From: Streptomyces sp. PT12
GTDB lineage: Bacteria > Actinomycetota > Actinomycetes > Streptomycetales > Streptomycetaceae
NCBI RefSeq assembly: GCF_003311645.1
Contig: NZ_QEST01000095.1
Span: 1-64,000 of the forward strand
DNA: 64,000 nt
Direction: 5' to 3'
In this document: positions 47,928-55,720 of the stretch, piece by piece
How positions within the stretch are numbered: the first letter of the stretch is position 1
Layout of the letters: the number at the start of each line of letters is the position of its first letter
Translations under genes and position numbers: made by a program
The notes under the pieces: generated by a model
Database searches by the model: none
Seen by the model: the letters and a program-made list of their open reading frames with translations, nothing else
What the model was told of the DNA's origin: nothing

Positions 47928-50444
47928 ATGAGCCTGGCGCAGCTGCACTTGACCTCGGCCCTGCCCGCGCCCGACGGCAGCGGGTTCCGCCTCGTCGCCG
48001 CCTCGCCCGGTGTGCCCGAGGACGTGGTGCGCGAGGCCGGGCGGCTCGTCTCCTATGTGCCGCGCGCCGCCGCGCCCGCGCGGCCCACCAGCGCCGACCT
48101 GGCCGCCGAGCCCGTCGCGTTCAGCCACAGCCTGCTCGCCGACGGCGGGCGGCTGCTGGTCCGCGCGGTCCGCGCGGGCGCCGACCGCTACCACGCGCAC
48201 GCCCTGCACGTGCCGCCCGGCGCCCAACTGCCAGGCGGCGCACCCCCGGTGGCGGCCTGGGACGCCCCCTGGTGGACGAGCGCCGCCCCGCCCACCGGGG
48301 CGCCCGACCCGCTCGGCGCCCCGCCGCCCGAGGGCTTCCGCGGGGACGCGCTGGCCAGGTTCGCCGCCTCGCGCGCCACCTGGCTGCCCGCGTTCTTCGC
48401 CGACGTGCGCCGGGCGAGCGAGGACGAGGACGCGCCGCGGGTCGTCGTCGTCGAGCGCGGCAGCGGCGACGTGGCCCGGTGGATCGCGCTGGCCACCGCG
48501 GCGCTGCCGGGCCCGCGCGCCCAGCGGCTGACGTTCACCACCTACGCGGGCCGCCCCTCCGACGCGCCCCAGCGGATCGTCGGCGCGCTGCCCGAGCACG
48601 CCCGCGCGTTGACCGGGCACCGGCACCGCATCAGGCTGCACGACGCGACGGGGAGCGCCGCCGCCGCGCCCGTCGACGACACGTGGGCGCGCACCGCGGC
48701 GCGCGTGTGGCGCGGCGCCGCGCCCCACCTGTTCGACGAGGCCGAGGCGCTGCCGGGCGGCGACTTCGCGGCCGGGCCGCTCGCCGCCCTCGCCCTCGCG
48801 GCCGGGATCGAGATCGACACCGACGGCAGGACGGCCGCCGCCGAGTGGGCCGCCGACCACGTGGACGCGCTCGACGCCGACCGGCTGCGCCGCCTCGTCG
48901 CCGCGCTCGGCGAGCCCACCGCCCACCGCGGCGCCGCCGCGACGGCCGCCCTCATCCGGCTGCTGCCGCGCCTCGCGCCCCGGCTGCGCGCCCCCGCCGT
49001 CGCCTCGCTCGCCGCCCTTGTGCTGCCCGACGCCGTCCGCGCGCCCGGCGGCTTGCTGGCCGCCGTCCTCGACGCGCTGCACGAGGCCGCCCCCGACGAC
49101 CACAGGACCGGCAACCTGGCGGCCGAGCTCACCACCGAGCTGCGCGCGGGCATCGCCGACGCGGGGCACGGCGAGGTGCGCACGGTGGAGCTGGTCGGCG
49201 TCGCGGGACTCCTCGGCGTCGACTGCGCCGACCTGCTGCCCGCGGTCGCGCGCCGCCTCGCCCCCGCCCTGCTCGCCGCGCCCGACGCCGTGTGGACGCC
49301 CGCCGTGCGCCGCACGGTCGAGGACTCCTTCGACCTGAGGGTCCCGCTGCTCGGCGAGCTCGAGGAGCGGGCCAGGACCGATCCGGCCGCCGCGGCCGCG
49401 ACGCTCGCCCGGGTCGGCCTGCGCTTCCCCGAGAGCCAGACGCTGCCGCACCTGCGGATGTGCGCCGCGGCCCGCGGCGCCGGGGGCGACCGGGTCGCCG
49501 AGGCCAACGCCCTGCTGCGCGCGGGACGCGTCTCACCCGTCGACGACCCGGCCGTGCTGCGGACCGCCATCCGCCTGGTGTGGCGGGGCGAAAGGCCGGG
49601 CGCGGCCGAGGCGGCGCGGCTGCTCGCCCAGACCGGCTCCGACCCGCACCGCGCCGCGGGCACCTGGGCGGAGCTGGTGCGCGCCGCGCTCGACGGGCAC
49701 GCCGCCGACCCCGACGTGCCCGAGCTAGCCGCCCACCTGCTGCGCCACTTCTCCCTCGATCTCGACGCCCGCGCGCGGGGCGCGCTGCGGCTGCTGACGT
49801 TCGCCCGCGACCTGGAGACGGGAGAGGCGCCCCCCGGCTGGGTCGAGGAGGCGCGCGAGCGCAGGGCCGCCGCCGCACCCGTTGAACCCCCCGTGCTCGA
49901 ACGGGCGTTCCTGGCGGTGGCGCACCGCGTGCTGGCCGACGACAGCCCGGACGACGAGCTGTTCGCGCTCATCCACAGCGACGACCGCGAGCTGCTCGCC
50001 GCCTACCGCGAGGCCGCGGCCTCGGCCCGGGTCCGCGAGCGGCTGCGCGCCTCGCCCGCCTATGTCGCCCGCTGCTTCGCCGCCTGGAACTCCTACCAGG
50101 ACGCGGGCGCCGCGTGGCGGGAGACCTGCGCGGCGCTGCTCGACCAGGTGCTCTCCCCGGCCGTCCGCGATCTCTCGGGCGCGGACCTCGCCGCGGCGCG
50201 CGGCGTGCTCGGGGAGGCGAACGCCCGCCGCGCCGAGGAGTTCAGGGCGTTCTGCCGCAGAGGCGCGTTCGAACGCATAGGCCGCCGCCTCTCGCTCCGC
50301 GGCCGGGCCACGGGCGACCCCGCGCCCCCGCCCCCGCCGACCGATCCGCCGCCGGGTCCCGCGACTCCGCCGATGCCCCCGATGCCCACGGTGCCGCCCA
50401 CGGCGCCGCCGCCCCCGCCCGCGCACCCGCCGCGCGGCGGCTGA
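47928..50444 (+). CDS. GTPase-associated protein 1-like (GAP1) protein
   Basis: An 838-residue soluble protein whose N-terminus (LAQLHLTSALPAPDGSGFRLVAASPGVPEDVVREA, VSYVPR, VAFSHSLLADGG) matches the GAP1 N-terminal domain found in actinobacterial GTPase-associated systems. An all-helical Ala/Leu/Arg-rich middle (about 200-770) and a Pro-rich tail of about 40 residues follow. In described loci GAP1 proteins sit beside small GTPases or vWA/TerD-like genes; none is present here, so it is an orphan. ATG 47928 follows GAGTGAGGGAG. The biochemical role is unknown even in the family. Confidence 0.72.
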   Translation: MSLAQLHLTSALPAPDGSGFRLVAASPGVPEDVVREAGRLVSYVPRAAAPARPTSADLAAEPVAFSHSLLADGGRLLVRAVRAGADRYHAHALHVPPGAQLPGGAPPVAAWDAPWWTSAAPPTGAPDPLGAPPPEGFRGDALARFAASRATWLPAFFADVRRASEDEDAPRVVVVERGSGDVARWIALATAALPGPRAQRLTFTTYAGRPSDAPQRIVGALPEHARALTGHRHRIRLHDATGSAAAAPVDDTWARTAARVWRGAAPHLFDEAEALPGGDFAAGPLAALALAAGIEIDTDGRTAAAEWAADHVDALDADRLRRLVAALGEPTAHRGAAATAALIRLLPRLAPRLRAPAVASLAALVLPDAVRAPGGLLAAVLDALHEAAPDDHRTGNLAAELTTELRAGIADAGHGEVRTVELVGVAGLLGVDCADLLPAVARRLAPALLAAPDAVWTPAVRRTVEDSFDLRVPLLGELEERARTDPAAAAATLARVGLRFPESQTLPHLRMCAAARGAGGDRVAEANALLRAGRVSPVDDPAVLRTAIRLVWRGERPGAAEAARLLAQTGSDPHRAAGTWAELVRAALDGHAADPDVPELAAHLLRHFSLDLDARARGALRLLTFARDLETGEAPPGWVEEARERRAAAAPVEPPVLERAFLAVAHRVLADDSPDDELFALIHSDDRELLAAYREAAASARVRERLRASPAYVARCFAAWNSYQDAGAAWRETCAALLDQVLSPAVRDLSGADLAAARGVLGEANARRAEEFRAFCRRGAFERIGRRLSLRGRATGDPAPPPPPTDPPPGPATPPMPPMPTVPPTAPPPPPAHPPRGG

Positions 50445-50584
50445 CGGCGCCGACGGCGCGGGTCGCGCGGCGCCGTGGGGCGGCCAGCGGGGCCGTAGGT
50501 GGTGGCGCGACCGGCGCCATCCCCGCCGCGAGACCGGAGCGTTCCCCGTGACCGTCCGCTGACCGGGACGCCGCCCTGCCACCC

Positions 50585-50759
50585 GAGCGGATCGACCGCC
50601 TCGGCCGCACCCTGACCGCGGCGGGCGTGCGCCACCGCGCCGGGGTCTACCCCGGCGCGGAGCACGGCTTCGCCCAGGCCGACACCATCTCCTACGACGT
50701 TGAGGCCGCCGGGCGCCACTGGGCCGCGCTGCTCGACCTGCTGCGCCGCGCCCTCTGAC
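50585..50759 (+). pseudogene. 3' remnant of a dienelactone hydrolase-family gene
   Basis: ERIDRLGRTLTAAGVRHRAG followed by VYPGAEHGFAQAD is the His-containing C-terminal end of an alpha/beta hydrolase of the dienelactone hydrolase family. An extra T near 50701 shifts the frame: the original ending (GEAAGRHWAALLDLL-like) continues one frame over to the TGA at 50757. No upstream part of the gene is present. Confidence 0.7.
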
Positions 50760-50789
50760 GGCGCAACGGGGGGAAGCCGCCCAGGAGTT

Positions 50790-50800
50790 CGAAATTTTCG
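50790..50800. promoter_or_regulatory. CGAAANTTTCG palindrome (distal copy)
   Basis: CGAAATTTTCG, preceded by TT, an 11-base palindrome upstream of the PL1 pectate lyase gene. An identical 13-base TTCGAAATTTTCG recurs 108 bases downstream. The CGAAANTTTCG shape has been reported upstream of streptomycete xylanase genes. Confidence 0.6.
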
Positions 50801-50897
50801 ACGCCATATCCCGGTGCCGCGCGCTCCATTGACGGAGCTGTGGCCCGCGCTTAACGTTTCCGTACGTTCAACGCTGGCTCTCCACCGAGCTGAACTT

Positions 50898-50908
50898 CGA
50901 AATTTTCG
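50898..50908. promoter_or_regulatory. CGAAANTTTCG palindrome (proximal copy)
   Basis: Second identical copy, ending 58 bases before the ATG of the pectate lyase gene, within expected promoter/5' leader distance. The AT-rich boxes stand out in this very GC-rich context and are probably operators for substrate-dependent control. Confidence 0.65.
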
Positions 50909-50966
50909 GGACCCTTTCGAGGCATGAGCCGCCTCAGCTCACCCCCCACAGCATTCGGAGAAGTCC

Positions 50967-51971
50967 ATGGCCAAGACAACCGTGAGGCAACGCCGTTCGT
51001 TGATCGCCGCGACGGCCCTCGCCCTGAGCGCCCCGCTGCTCGCCGCCCCCGCCGCCGCCCAACCCGCCCCCACCGCACGGCCGTTCGCCGACGCGCCCGA
51101 GGGCTTCGCGGCCACCCAGGGCGGCACGACGGGCGGCGAGGGCGGGAGCACGGTCACCGTCACCACCTATGCTGACCTCGAGCGTTACGCCACCGCGTCC
51201 GAGCCGTATGTCATCAGGGTCGCGGGGACGATCAACGTGGACCCGTTCGGGCGCGAGCTCCGCGTCGCCTCCGACAAGACCATCGTCGGCGTCGGCACCC
51301 AGGGCCACATCGTCGGCGGCGGATTCTTCCTGGACGAGGTCTCCAACGTCATCATCCGCAACCTCACGATCCGCGACACCCGCATGCCCGACGACGACCC
51401 GGACGACGACGCGTACGACTACGACGGCATCCAGATGGACGGCGCCAGCCACGTCTGGATCGACCACAACCGCATCGAGCGGATGAACGACGGCCTGATC
51501 GACAGCCGCGAGGACACCACCAACCTGACCGTGTCATGGAACATCCTCAGCGAGGGCAACAAGTCCTTCGGCATCGGCTGGACCGACAACGTCACCGCCC
51601 GCATCACCATCCACCACAACTGGATCAGGGACACCAACTCCCGCAACCCCAGCATCGACAACGTCGCCCTGGCCCACCTCTACAACAACTACATGCAGGA
51701 CATCACCGGCTACGGCAACTACTCGCGTGGCTCGACGCGCGCCGTCATCGAGAACGGCTACTTCGACAACGTCCGCGACCCCTACTACCGGGACTCCACC
51801 GCCACCCTCAGCGAGAGCGGCAGCATCCTCGTCGACTCCCAGGGCCGCCGCGAGGAGGGCGGCACCACGTTCAACCCCCGCGACCACTACTCCTACACCC
51901 TCGACCCGGCGAGCGAGGTCCCCGGCATCGTCGGCGCGGGCGCCGGGCCCCAGGCGTCCATCGGCCGGTGA
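50967..51971 (+). CDS. Secreted pectate lyase, family PL1
   Basis: A 334-residue enzyme with a Sec signal peptide (basic start, hydrophobic LIAATALALSAPLLAA, cleavage near AAA-QPA). Family PL1 features: the calcium-binding acidic face DDDPDDDAYDYDGIQMDGA, the VWIDH motif, DGLIDSREDTTNLTVSWN, and SRNPSID carrying the Arg-x-Pro catalytic arginine. It cleaves polygalacturonate by beta-elimination outside the cell. GGAGAA precedes the ATG. It is the best preserved gene of a pectin-degrading block that is otherwise damaged on its right. Confidence 0.92.
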   Translation: MAKTTVRQRRSLIAATALALSAPLLAAPAAAQPAPTARPFADAPEGFAATQGGTTGGEGGSTVTVTTYADLERYATASEPYVIRVAGTINVDPFGRELRVASDKTIVGVGTQGHIVGGGFFLDEVSNVIIRNLTIRDTRMPDDDPDDDAYDYDGIQMDGASHVWIDHNRIERMNDGLIDSREDTTNLTVSWNILSEGNKSFGIGWTDNVTARITIHHNWIRDTNSRNPSIDNVALAHLYNNYMQDITGYGNYSRGSTRAVIENGYFDNVRDPYYRDSTATLSESGSILVDSQGRREEGGTTFNPRDHYSYTLDPASEVPGIVGAGAGPQASIGR

Positions 51972-51993
51972 GCCAGGAAGGACCGACGCAGCC

Positions 51994-52410
51994 ATGAGCC
52001 GCACCCGCCGTCCCCGTCCGCCCCGCGTGGTGCCCCGCCGCACGGCCGCGCTCGCCGCGGGCCTCGCCCTGTCGGCCACCCGGGGCGCCTGGACCGCCGC
52101 CCCCGCCGAGGCGCACCAGCCCGCCAGGGCCCACCTGGTCGTGGACCGGGACGGCGGGGGCGACGGCACCTAGGGCACGAGCGGCAGCGCCACGTTCGCC
52201 GCCGACGCCGACGACTTCCACGCCGAGAACCTCACGTTCGCCAACGACTTCGACGAGGTCGCCCAGGGCGCCAGGTTCGCCGAGTACCGCAACACCGGGC
52301 CCGGCTCGGGGCCCGCGGGCGGTGAGCGCCCCCACCTCACCGACGCGGGGGCGGCGGCCCACGAGCCCGCCGACTGGCTCGGCGACTGGACCCCGCGGGC
52401 CCTCGACTGA
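51994..52410 (+). pseudogene. Pectin methylesterase pseudogene
   Basis: The frame begins with a signal peptide and ARAHLVVDRDGGGDGT, the start of family CE8 pectinesterases, is stopped by an in-frame TAG at 52171-52173, and then continues in the same frame with GTSGSATFAADADDFHAENLTF, followed by FAEYRNTGPG and the family's C-terminal ADWLGDWTPRAL, ending at TGA 52410. Total coding capacity is about 138 residues against about 330-380 for the family, so large internal parts, including the catalytic core, are deleted. It lies 22 bases after the pectate lyase gene. Confidence 0.85.
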
Positions 52411-52412
52411 AA

Positions 52413-52477
52413 CGCCCCCCGAGCACGCCCCCCGAGCACGCCCCCCGAGCACGCCCCCCGAGCACGCCCCCCGAGCA
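52413..52477. repeat. Five tandem 13-base repeats
   Basis: Five perfect head-to-tail copies of CGCCCCCCGAGCA directly after the pectinesterase pseudogene stop. Too short and contiguous for CRISPR; likely a slippage microsatellite. Confidence 0.9.
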
Positions 52478-52510
52478 GACCCGGGCACGACCCCGAGGAA
52501 AGGCGCTCAC

Positions 52511-52621
52511 GTGAGCGATCGGTCGGCCGCACCCGGCTACCGCGCCCCCGTCCTGCCCGCGGACTGGTCCGACCCCGACGCCATCCGCGTCGGGGAGGAC
52601 TTCTACCTCACCGCGTCCAGC
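52511..52621 (+). pseudogene. 5' fragment of GH43 beta-xylosidase-like gene
   Basis: GTG 52511 behind GAGGAAAGG starts a good reading frame whose 37 codons include LPADWSDPDAIRVGEDFYLTA, the N-terminal blade of GH43 enzymes with the general-base Asp in DPDAI. Homology stops at 52621, where transposase sequence begins. The matching 3' part of the gene is found at about 54751. Confidence 0.8.
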
Positions 52622-53052
52622 TTAAGGCGTCCGTCATTCCTGCGGGCGGAGGGGAAAAAGCGCTCGGCGCGACCACCGTGCGGCGGACGACGTGCAGGGC
52701 CGAGTGAACGAGGTCCGCTCGGCGGTGCTGTGATGCGCTGGGTGGCCTCGGCCAGCAGATCGCGGGTGGCATGGTGCACGATCGGGTACGCGTAGACCTC
52801 CTGCCTCGCCCCGTCCGGCGTGTGTGATCTCAGCACCACCCGGCCGCGCTGATGGGTCTTGATCTCGTCGCGGACCAGCTCGATCTCCCAACGCTGGGCA
52901 TAGAGAGTCACGAGTTCGGCGGCTGGGTACTTCTCGTGATCGGTGAGACTGGTGATCAGCCGGATGACGTCCGGCTGTCCGTCGACGCGGTACTCGATCA
53001 CCCGGGCTCCGCCCTCGGCTTCCGGAACCTCACGAACTGCATCGCCGGTCAC
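52622..53052 (-). pseudogene. IS4-family transposase remnant
   Basis: The C-terminal part of a DDE transposase: YPAAELVTLYAQRWEIELVRDEIKTH holds the Y-x2-R-W-x-I-E segment with the last catalytic Glu, followed by RQEVYAYPIVHHATRDLL. A frameshift follows: the continuation TSFTRPCTSSAARW is found in another frame. The N-terminal two thirds, with the DD residues, are missing, so it is not active. The reading frame now ends inside the GH43 fragment. Confidence 0.8.
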
Positions 53053-53110
53053 TGCTCGAAGCCGGCGGCTTCAGACCACTCCTACACCCTCAACTGCGAA
53101 GCCAGAGATT

Positions 53111-53139
53111 TTGACAGGTGCTTCAAGTTAACATAGGCT
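53111..53139 (+). promoter_or_regulatory. Promoter of the small peptide-dsbA-tetR operon (leaderless)
   Basis: A consensus TTGACA (53111-53116), an exact 17-base spacer and TAGGCT (53134-53139). The ATG of the 51-residue peptide begins 9 bases after the -10, where transcription should start, so the mRNA is probably leaderless. This fits with the lack of a ribosome-binding site there. Confidence 0.7.
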
Positions 53140-53147
53140 TCTTGACT

Positions 53148-53303
53148 ATGAAGTCAAATAATGGAGTGGTCGAAGACCAGGCCACTGCCGAGCCCTCGTC
53201 CGCAGAGACGTCCGACGATGCCAATCAGACTCCTGCGCCGTTCGATTTCCTCTCCCCGGAGGAGACGTTCGGTGTGTGCGACATCAACGGAGTGTGTTCC
53301 TGA
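53148..53303 (+). CDS. 51-residue two-cysteine peptide, possible RiPP precursor
   Basis: An acidic, hydrophilic 51-residue peptide with no membrane or signal segment: a Ser/Glu/Asp/Ala-rich first 30 residues, then PFDFLSPEETFGVCDINGVCS with Cys44 and Cys50 near the very end. The leader-plus-short-Cys-tail shape resembles a ribosomal natural-product precursor, but it matches no class I know. Its TGA overlaps the ATG of a DsbA-like gene (TGATG), so the two are translationally coupled. The promoter arrangement supports ATG 53148 rather than GTG 53118. Base composition is lower in GC than the flanks, suggesting it arrived with the insert. An alternative is a small redox-sensing or metal-binding peptide. 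Confidence 0.6.
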   Translation: MKSNNGVVEDQATAEPSSAETSDDANQTPAPFDFLSPEETFGVCDINGVCS

Positions 53304-53998
53304 TGAGCGGCGAAGCGTTCGGGCAGACACAGGACCGCCTCATGGTGGACGTGTGGAGCGACGTGATGTGCCCGTTCTGCTACATGGGCGACACCCTGCT
53401 CGGCCAGGCGCTGGAGAGCTTCCCCCATAAGGAGCATGTCGAGGTGCGGTACCACAGCTTCCTGCTGGTACCGGGCCTTCCTGACACCCCGGTCGACATC
53501 GACGAGGTGATGACCGGTCGGCGCAGCACACCTGGGGGCCAGGTCAATGCGACCTTCGCCAAGTACGCTGATCGCTTCCGTCGGATCGGGCTAGAATACC
53601 AGTACGAGCGGATCCAGGCCGTGCAGACGTACACCGCGCACGAGCTCAGCCACTTCGCCGCTTCCCATGGCAAGCAGCACGAGATGCTGAAGCGTCTGTT
53701 CAAGGCCTACTTCGTCGATGGTCTCAACGTCGCCGACCACCAGGTGCTCGCCGACCTGGCGACAGAAGTCGGGCTGGACCGTGACAGTGCGCTGGCCGCG
53801 CTGGCGAGCGGCGGGTTCACTGGTGCTGTCGACGCGGACCTGCAGCGGGCCCGGGACATGGGCATCAGCGGGGTGCCGTTCTTCGTGTTCGCCGGGAAGT
53901 ACGCCGTCTCCGGCGCACAGTCGGTGGAAGCATTCGGTCAGGCGTTGGAGACCAGCTGGAACGAGACCGTCGGAGCGCCAGCCGGGGCGGAGCGATGA
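53303..53998 (+). CDS. DsbA-family oxidoreductase (FrnE-like)
   Basis: A 231-residue cytoplasmic (no signal peptide) thioredoxin-fold protein of the DsbA/FrnE branch. Active site CPFC (Cys23, Cys26) lies after the first strand, a helical insertion follows, and MGISGVPFFVFAG holds the cis-Pro. FrnE-like proteins form or isomerise disulfides; relatives also act in polyketide tailoring. Coupled upstream to the two-cysteine peptide and downstream to the TetR gene by ATGA, it probably acts on that peptide's cysteines. GC content is lower than in surrounding genes. Confidence 0.88.
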   Translation: MSGEAFGQTQDRLMVDVWSDVMCPFCYMGDTLLGQALESFPHKEHVEVRYHSFLLVPGLPDTPVDIDEVMTGRRSTPGGQVNATFAKYADRFRRIGLEYQYERIQAVQTYTAHELSHFAASHGKQHEMLKRLFKAYFVDGLNVADHQVLADLATEVGLDRDSALAALASGGFTGAVDADLQRARDMGISGVPFFVFAGKYAVSGAQSVEAFGQALETSWNETVGAPAGAER

Positions 53999-54576
53999 CC
54001 GAGCCCGCCCCGCGTCTGCGAGCGGACGCCCGACGCAACGTCGAGGGCATCCGACAGGCTGCTCTCAAGGTGTTCCGCACGGGTGGGCTGAACAGCCCTC
54101 TCGAGGAGGTCGCACGCGCGGCAGGAGTCAGCAAAGGCACCATCTACCACCGATTCGGCGGCAGGCACGGCTTGATCGGCGCCGTCGTGGAAGACCTTGT
54201 CGCTGAGCGCATCATCGGAATCATTACCGCCGTGGATGCGATCGCCGACCCTGTGGAACGGTTTGAGGAATACCTGCGTCGCATCTGGCTGCTCCAGTAC
54301 GACGAACCGGCTGCCAACGACGTGCTCCTGAGGACACTCCCCGGCTGCGAATCAGCGAACGTGCTCTGCAAGCGTGCCAGCGAAGCCGCCACGCGACTTC
54401 TGGTCGACGCTCAGGCAACCGGACGGATCCGTGGCGACCTCACCCCTGAGGATCTCCATCTGCTGATCTGGGAACGCGGGATCATCGCCAGAGCCTGCGG
54501 CCATCATCAGCCCCGCGAAGGCTACGAACGCCGACTCGAGTACACCCTCACCGGGCTCCGCACCGCTCGCGGCTGA
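53995..54576 (+). CDS. TetR family transcriptional regulator
   Basis: A 193-residue regulator with an N-terminal TetR helix-turn-helix (RNVEGIRQAALKVF, EEVARAAGVSKGTIYHRFGGR, residues about 12-57) and a helical ligand domain of the kind found in TetR_C33/SbtR-like proteins. It is the last gene of the three-gene operon and likely controls its own promoter, although no clear palindrome was found there. Confidence 0.9.
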   Translation: MTEPAPRLRADARRNVEGIRQAALKVFRTGGLNSPLEEVARAAGVSKGTIYHRFGGRHGLIGAVVEDLVAERIIGIITAVDAIADPVERFEEYLRRIWLLQYDEPAANDVLLRTLPGCESANVLCKRASEAATRLLVDAQATGRIRGDLTPEDLHLLIWERGIIARACGHHQPREGYERRLEYTLTGLRTARG

Positions 54577-54634
54577 TTTTCAGGCGCCCTTGCTCGGGCT
54601 CGACAGCCATAGGTGGCTGCCTCCCCAGGGAGCG

Positions 54635-54750
54635 TCAGCGAGCCCATTCAGGCTTGAGCTCGGCCTCGGTCTTCGCCTGTCCAGTAGCGCGCGCATTGTC
54701 CTCACTCAGCCCCTTCTTCGCAGCGATTGCCTTCACCAGGATGTCGGCTC
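54635..54750 (-). pseudogene. 3' remnant of an unidentified gene
   Basis: On the minus strand an open frame enters from the junction near 54750 and ends at TGA 54635: ADILVKAIAAKKGLSEDNAR, then ATGQAKTEAELKPEWAR. The helical, Lys/Glu/Ala-rich ending looks like real protein, but I cannot name the family. It marks the right border of the insertion into the GH43 gene. Confidence 0.45.
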
Positions 54751-55385
54751 ACTCAGGCCGCGTCGTCCACCTCCAGCCCATGACGTGGGACGACGACGGC
54801 TGGCCGGTCATCGGCGACGGCGGCGAGCCCGTCGAAAGGCACCGGCTCCCCGTCGCGGGCCAGCCGCGGTCGGCGCCCGCGACGGACGACGACTTCCCAG
54901 GCGGCGCGTTCGGACCCCAGTGGACCTGGCTCGCCAACCCGGGCCCCGACTGGGCGCCGCCGCACGGCGGCGCGGGCCCGCGCCTCGCCTGCCTGCCCAC
55001 CCCAGGCGCCCACGACCCGCGCACCCTGCCGAACGTGCTGACCCAGCGCCTGCCCGCCGGCCCCCGCACCGCCGGGGTGGAGCTGCGGCTCGGCCCCGGG
55101 GTGCCGGGGGCCAGGGCAGGACTCGCCGTGGTGGGCGACGCGTTCGGCTGGATCGGCCTGGAGCGCGCGGCCGACGGCGGCGTGCGCCTGGCGCACCGCT
55201 TCGGCGAGCCCGTGGCCGAGCGCGAACGGGACGCCGCCCCCGCGCGCCCCGCGCCCGAAGGCCGCGCGCTGCTGTGCGTGCACATCACCGACGACGGCCG
55301 CTGCCGCTTCGCCGCCCGGCTGCCGGACGACGACGGATTCCGGCCCTCCGGGCCGGAGTTCGCCGAGCGGAACGCCACCCGCGGC
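54751..55385 (+). pseudogene. 3' part of interrupted GH43 gene
   Basis: From about 54756 the frame encodes GRVVHLQPMTWDDDGWPVIGD, the end of a GH43 catalytic domain, then a C-terminal concanavalin-like beta-sandwich (about 200 residues) as in GH43 beta-xylosidases. The 5' part lies at 52511-52621; the middle of the catalytic domain is missing altogether. The right end is also cut, near 55385, where antisense permease sequence begins. Confidence 0.75.
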
Positions 55386-55717
55386 CAGTGCGGCAGCCGC
55401 CCGTCGAGCGCCAGCGCGAGCGCCAGGGCGAGACCGATCTGGAGCGTCACCGCGAGCGCCATGAACAGCAGCGTGTTGGTGAACGACACCAGCACCGTCG
55501 AATCGGCGAACACGTCGCGGTAGTTGTCGGCCCCGGCCCAGCGCGGCGGGTCGATCACGTTCCAGTGGAAGAAGCTCAGCAGCACCGAGCCCACGATCGG
55601 CACCACCGTGAACACCAGCACCCCGACCACCGTCGGCGCCAGGAACGCCGCGGCGAGCAGCCTGGCCGCGCGGCGCTCCCCGCGGCGGGTCCGACCGCGC
55701 TCCCGCGCCCGGCTCAC
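55386..55717 (-). pseudogene. 5' fragment of an ABC sugar permease gene
   Basis: From GTG 55717, about 110 residues of a MalF-type permease are readable: LLAAAFLAPTVVGVLVFTVVP, then SFFHWNVIDPPRW, GADNYRDVF and SFTNTLLFMALAVTLQIGLAL. Homology stops at about 55386, before the EAA loop, where the GH43 fragment begins on the other strand. It cannot encode a working permease. Confidence 0.75.
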
Positions 55718-55720
55718 GGC

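Noticed and set aside
50585-50759. Selenocysteine read-through at the TGA near 50702
   Set aside because: The downstream family sequence continues in a different frame, so it is a frameshifted remnant, not a recoded codon.
51994-52410. Selenocysteine or other recoding at the in-frame stop of the methylesterase
   Set aside because: The stop is TAG, not TGA, and large parts of the enzyme are missing anyway.
52413-52477. CRISPR array
   Set aside because: The units are contiguous, 13 bases long and have no spacers; no cas genes are present.
53118-53147. GTG 53118 as the start of the small peptide
   Set aside because: It would lie between the -35 and -10 hexamers of the best promoter, so it would not be on the transcript.
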